NCBI GenBank assembly: GCA_033764075.1
Contig: JANRJH010000007.1
Span: 62,001 to 126,000 of the forward strand
Direction: 5' to 3'
DNA length: 64,000 nt
DNA from: M3007 sp033764075
GTDB taxonomy: Bacteria > Bacteroidota > Bacteroidia > Chitinophagales > Saprospiraceae
Positions 61,360-64,000 of this stretch are shown piece after piece. Made by a program: the position numbers and the translations under genes. The notes below the pieces were generated by a model, which had not been told where the DNA came from, did no database searches, and saw nothing but the letters and a program-made list of their open reading frames with translations. The stretch's first letter is position 1, and each line of letters opens with the position of its first letter.

Positions 61360-63078
61360 ATGCAACGTCCGAACCTGGAGGGAAAGACCTTTGAAGAATT
61401 TCCTTATGTGCGCCCCGACATGACGGTCGTGTCGCGGGCATTCAACAAACTCATCGACCAGTTTGAACGCGCCGAATCGTTCCCTGCCCAAAGCCGCGTG
61501 TTGCGACGCATCAACCGGCTGCGCGACGACTTCTGGACCATGTACAACCTGTGTTATGTGCGCCACACGCTGAACACCAACGACCCTTTTTACGACAAGG
61601 AAAACGCGTACTTCGACGAGAACCTGCCCGCTTTCGAGGCGCTGACCCAGCGATACGCCCGAGCGCTCCTGCGGTCTCCCTTTCGCGCCGACCTGGAACA
61701 AAAGTTCGGCGGACACCTGTTTGTGCTGGCAGACCTGTCGCAAAAGTGCTTTAACGACGACATCCTGGAAGACCTCCAGCGCGAAAATGCGCTCAGCACC
61801 GATTACACCCGCATCAAAGCCCAGGCCCGGATCGATTTTGAGGGCAACCCCTACAACCTCAGCAGCCTGTACCCGCTGGAGCTGGACAACGACCGCGCGC
61901 GCCGCCGCGCCGCCGCCGAAGCCAAATGGGCCTTTTTCGCCGGGCAGGCGCCCACCTTCGAGCGCATCTTCGACGACATGGTGCGCCTCCGCCACAGCAT
62001 GGCCCAAAAGCTGGGCTTCCGCAACTTCATCGAGCTGGGCTACGCGCGCATGCAACGCAGCGACTACACCCCCGAGATGGTGGCCAACTTCCGCCGACAG
62101 GTGCGCGAGCAGATCGTGCCCCTGGCCTCCGAACTGTACGAGCGCCAGCGCCGCCGCCTCGGGCTCGACACCCTGCATTACTACGACGAGGACTACAAAT
62201 TCCCGTCCGGCAACCCCAAACCGGTCGGCGACCCGCAAAACATCGTGGCCAATGCCGCCCACATGTACCGCGAGCTCAGCACCGAAACCGATGTTTTCTT
62301 CCGCCACATGCAGGACGTACACCTCATGGACCTGGTGAACCGCGACGGCAAGGCCACCGGCGGCTACTGCACCTACATGAGCCGATTCCAGGCGCCCTTC
62401 ATTTTTTCCAACTTCAATGGCACCAGCGGCGACATCGACGTGCTCACCCACGAAGCCGGACATGCCTTCCAGGTTTGGCAGAGCCGCAAACAACCGCTGG
62501 GCGACTACCTGTGGCCCAGCTCCGACGCCGCCGAGATTCACTCCATGAGCATGGAGTTCTTTACCTGGCCTTGGATGCACCTGTTTTTCGGCCCGGATAC
62601 CGAAAAGTACTATTTCATGCACCTCGGAAACGCCGTGCAGTTCCTGCCCTACGGCGTGGCGGTAGACGAGTTTCAGCACATCGTGTACGAAAATCCCGGC
62701 ATGACGCCCGACGAGCGCAACGCCGCCTGGCGAAGCCTCGAAAAAACCTACCTGCCCCTGCGCAACTACGCCGGCAACGCCCACCTCGAAGCCGGCCGCT
62801 TCTGGCAGAAACAAAGCCACATCTTTAATTCACCGTTTTACTACATCGACTACACGCTGGCCCAGATCTGCGCCTTCCAGTTCTGGGTGGCCGACCGGAA
62901 AAACCACGCCACGGCCTGGAGCCGCTACCAGCGCCTGTGCAAACTGGGCGGCAGCCGGTCGTTCCTGTCCCTGGTTTCGTCCGCCAAACTGAAATCGCCC
63001 TTCGAAGACGGCGCCGTGCACGGTGTGGTGAAAGCCATTCGCGCGTTTCTGGACACCATCGACGACAGCCGGTTCTAG
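61360..63078 (+). CDS. M3-family oligoendopeptidase
   Basis: 572 residues from ATG 61360. The zinc motif HEAGH is at 364-368 and the third ligand E392 lies 24 residues on (AAEIHSMSMEFF), as in PepF/oligoendopeptidase F. No signal peptide, so cytoplasmic. Cleaves short peptides. The overall length fits the M3 oligoendopeptidase group. The DUF4159 gene follows after eight bases and may be in the same transcript. Confidence 0.93.
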   Translation: MQRPNLEGKTFEEFPYVRPDMTVVSRAFNKLIDQFERAESFPAQSRVLRRINRLRDDFWTMYNLCYVRHTLNTNDPFYDKENAYFDENLPAFEALTQRYARALLRSPFRADLEQKFGGHLFVLADLSQKCFNDDILEDLQRENALSTDYTRIKAQARIDFEGNPYNLSSLYPLELDNDRARRRAAAEAKWAFFAGQAPTFERIFDDMVRLRHSMAQKLGFRNFIELGYARMQRSDYTPEMVANFRRQVREQIVPLASELYERQRRRLGLDTLHYYDEDYKFPSGNPKPVGDPQNIVANAAHMYRELSTETDVFFRHMQDVHLMDLVNRDGKATGGYCTYMSRFQAPFIFSNFNGTSGDIDVLTHEAGHAFQVWQSRKQPLGDYLWPSSDAAEIHSMSMEFFTWPWMHLFFGPDTEKYYFMHLGNAVQFLPYGVAVDEFQHIVYENPGMTPDERNAAWRSLEKTYLPLRNYAGNAHLEAGRFWQKQSHIFNSPFYYIDYTLAQICAFQFWVADRKNHATAWSRYQRLCKLGGSRSFLSLVSSAKLKSPFEDGAVHGVVKAIRAFLDTIDDSRF

Positions 63079-63086
63079 GCGCCTGC

Positions 63087-63770
63087 ATGGCCCATCGTTC
63101 TAAACATTTTCCTATGCTCCGTTTCCTGTTGTTTGTCTCCGCCTTTCTTTGCCTGTCGGCCTTCCGGCAGGCGCCGCCACAGCCCACCCTGCAACTCGCC
63201 CTGCTCAAATACAGCGGCGGCGGCGACTGGTACAACGACGTGAATTCCCTGAAAAACCTCGCGCGCTTTTGCAACGAAAACCTGAAAACCAATTTCAGCC
63301 TGGAGTTCGCCACCGTGGAGCCCGGCAGCGCCGAACTGTTCAACTACCCCTTTGTGTACGCCACCGGACACGGCAACATGGTGTTCAGCGACCTGGAAGC
63401 CCGCAACCTGCGCGCCTACCTCGAAGGCGGCGGGTTCCTGATGCTCAACGACGACTATGGCCTCGACCCCTTCGTGCGGCCTGCCATGAAAAAGGTGTTC
63501 CCTGAACTCGACTTCGTGGAGCTGCCCTTCTCGCACCCCATCTACGCGCAGAAGTTTGCGTTCAAAAACGGAATGCCCAAAATTCACGAACACGACGGCA
63601 AACCGGCACAGGGCTTCGGGCTCCTTTACCAGGGACGACTCGTGTGTTTTTACAATTTTGAAACCGACCTGGGCGACGGCTGGGACGACGTGCACAACGA
63701 CGCCCCGGCCCTCCGCCAAAAAGCCCTGCAAATGGGCGCCAACATCATTCAATTCGTTTTCAGTCAATAG
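63087..63770 (+). CDS. DUF4159 secreted protein
   Basis: 227 residues from ATG 63087 (ATG 63114 gives 218 and a shorter signal peptide). Signal peptide ends near LSAFRQAPP. The domain (LALLKYSGGGDWYNDVNSLKN, YPFVYATGHGNMVFS, LRAYLEGGGFLMLNDDYG) is DUF4159, whose members are often encoded next to MoxR/BatA-type genes and resemble a glutamine-amidotransferase-like (DJ-1/ThuA-like) fold. Function unknown. The kinase gene starts ten bases downstream. Confidence 0.85.
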   Translation: MAHRSKHFPMLRFLLFVSAFLCLSAFRQAPPQPTLQLALLKYSGGGDWYNDVNSLKNLARFCNENLKTNFSLEFATVEPGSAELFNYPFVYATGHGNMVFSDLEARNLRAYLEGGGFLMLNDDYGLDPFVRPAMKKVFPELDFVELPFSHPIYAQKFAFKNGMPKIHEHDGKPAQGFGLLYQGRLVCFYNFETDLGDGWDDVHNDAPALRQKALQMGANIIQFVFSQ

Positions 63771-63779
63771 CAGCAGGGC

Positions 63780-64000
63780 ATGACCAACACCATCATTCGC
63801 AGGGTGATCCTGCTGGGCGCATTTTCGATCCTCAGCCTGTTGGCCGTGCAGACCTACTGGGTGCTGCGCACCTGGAACCTCACCGAGCAGGAGTTCAACC
63901 GCAAGGTCAACCAGGCCCTGCTAGACGCCGCCAACGACCTGCAGCGCCACTACAAATGGGAACTGCCGCCCACCAACATCATCAACCAGATATACTCCAA
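63780..64000 (+). CDS. Sensor histidine kinase, N-terminal part (runs off the window)
   Basis: 73 codons visible. MTNTIIRRVILLGAFSILSL begins with a membrane helix, then VQTYWVLRTWNLTEQEFNRK, which closely resembles the start of many Bacteroidota sensor kinases with a periplasmic sensor. The catalytic part would lie beyond 64000, so this is by resemblance only. Confidence 0.6.
   Translation, partial: MTNTIIRRVILLGAFSILSLLAVQTYWVLRTWNLTEQEFNRKVNQALLDAANDLQRHYKWELPPTNIINQIYS

Overview
The window comes from a Bacteroidota chromosome, most like the Saprospiria/Lewinella group; the class is my inference. Reasons: at least six proteins carry type IX secretion (T9SS) C-terminal sorting domains, there are two hybrid two-component regulators, and the class-typical -7 motif TAnnTTTG occurs exactly upstream of a dozen genes, with Shine-Dalgarno sites mostly absent. 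Ordinary genes look GC-rich; 40.7-41.4 kb and 52.8-60.4 kb are visibly more AT-rich.

Layout. 1-28.3 kb is a surface-protein and regulator region. Four giant secreted proteins (the first cut by the window edge, then 2155, 13128 and 23328) end in the same roughly 400-residue cassette: carboxypeptidase-regulatory-like fold, two dockerin-like repeats, a cohesin-like domain and a T9SS type A tail. One of them starts with a GH13 alpha-amylase. Two SusR-like sensor/AraC regulators (8942, 17166) alternate with them; no SusC/SusD pair is present. A Fic protein with a striking operator array and an MNT-HEPN toxin-antitoxin pair follow. 28.5-40.6 kb is mostly housekeeping: a DUF2064 transferase, tRNA-Asn, a PfkB kinase, a T9SS type B lectin-like protein, a cytochrome c/epimerase/thioredoxin operon, grpE-dnaJ, tRNA-Leu, an AlbA-type regulator, a B12-dependent ribonucleotide reductase, and VOC and DUF456 proteins.

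40.6-43.7 kb is a block (MNT-HEPN pair, membrane-bound winged-helix regulator, BNR-like lipoprotein) bracketed by a 55-56 bp direct repeat. 43.7-50.8 kb holds an outer-membrane biogenesis operon (parvulin-like lipoprotein, SurA, BamA) and metG. 50.8-60.5 kb is an AT-rich accessory segment: a fifth, diverged cassette protein, a small membrane protein missed by length cut-offs, a TPR/LuxR regulator, a decayed MNT-HepT pair, a 27-bp-arm inverted repeat and a tyrosine-recombinase remnant. 60.5-64 kb has an outer-membrane barrel, an M3 peptidase, a DUF4159 protein and the start of a histidine kinase.

How the parts fit. SurA, BamA and T9SS would deliver the giant proteins to the cell surface, with the hybrid regulators and the LuxR/TPR protein as likely local controllers. 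The point most worth following is that every giant protein carries both a dockerin-like and a cohesin-like module, and that these cassettes are near-identical mosaics: two cohesin types are shuffled between flanks that are nearly the same, and the similarity continues past the stop codon into the terminator.
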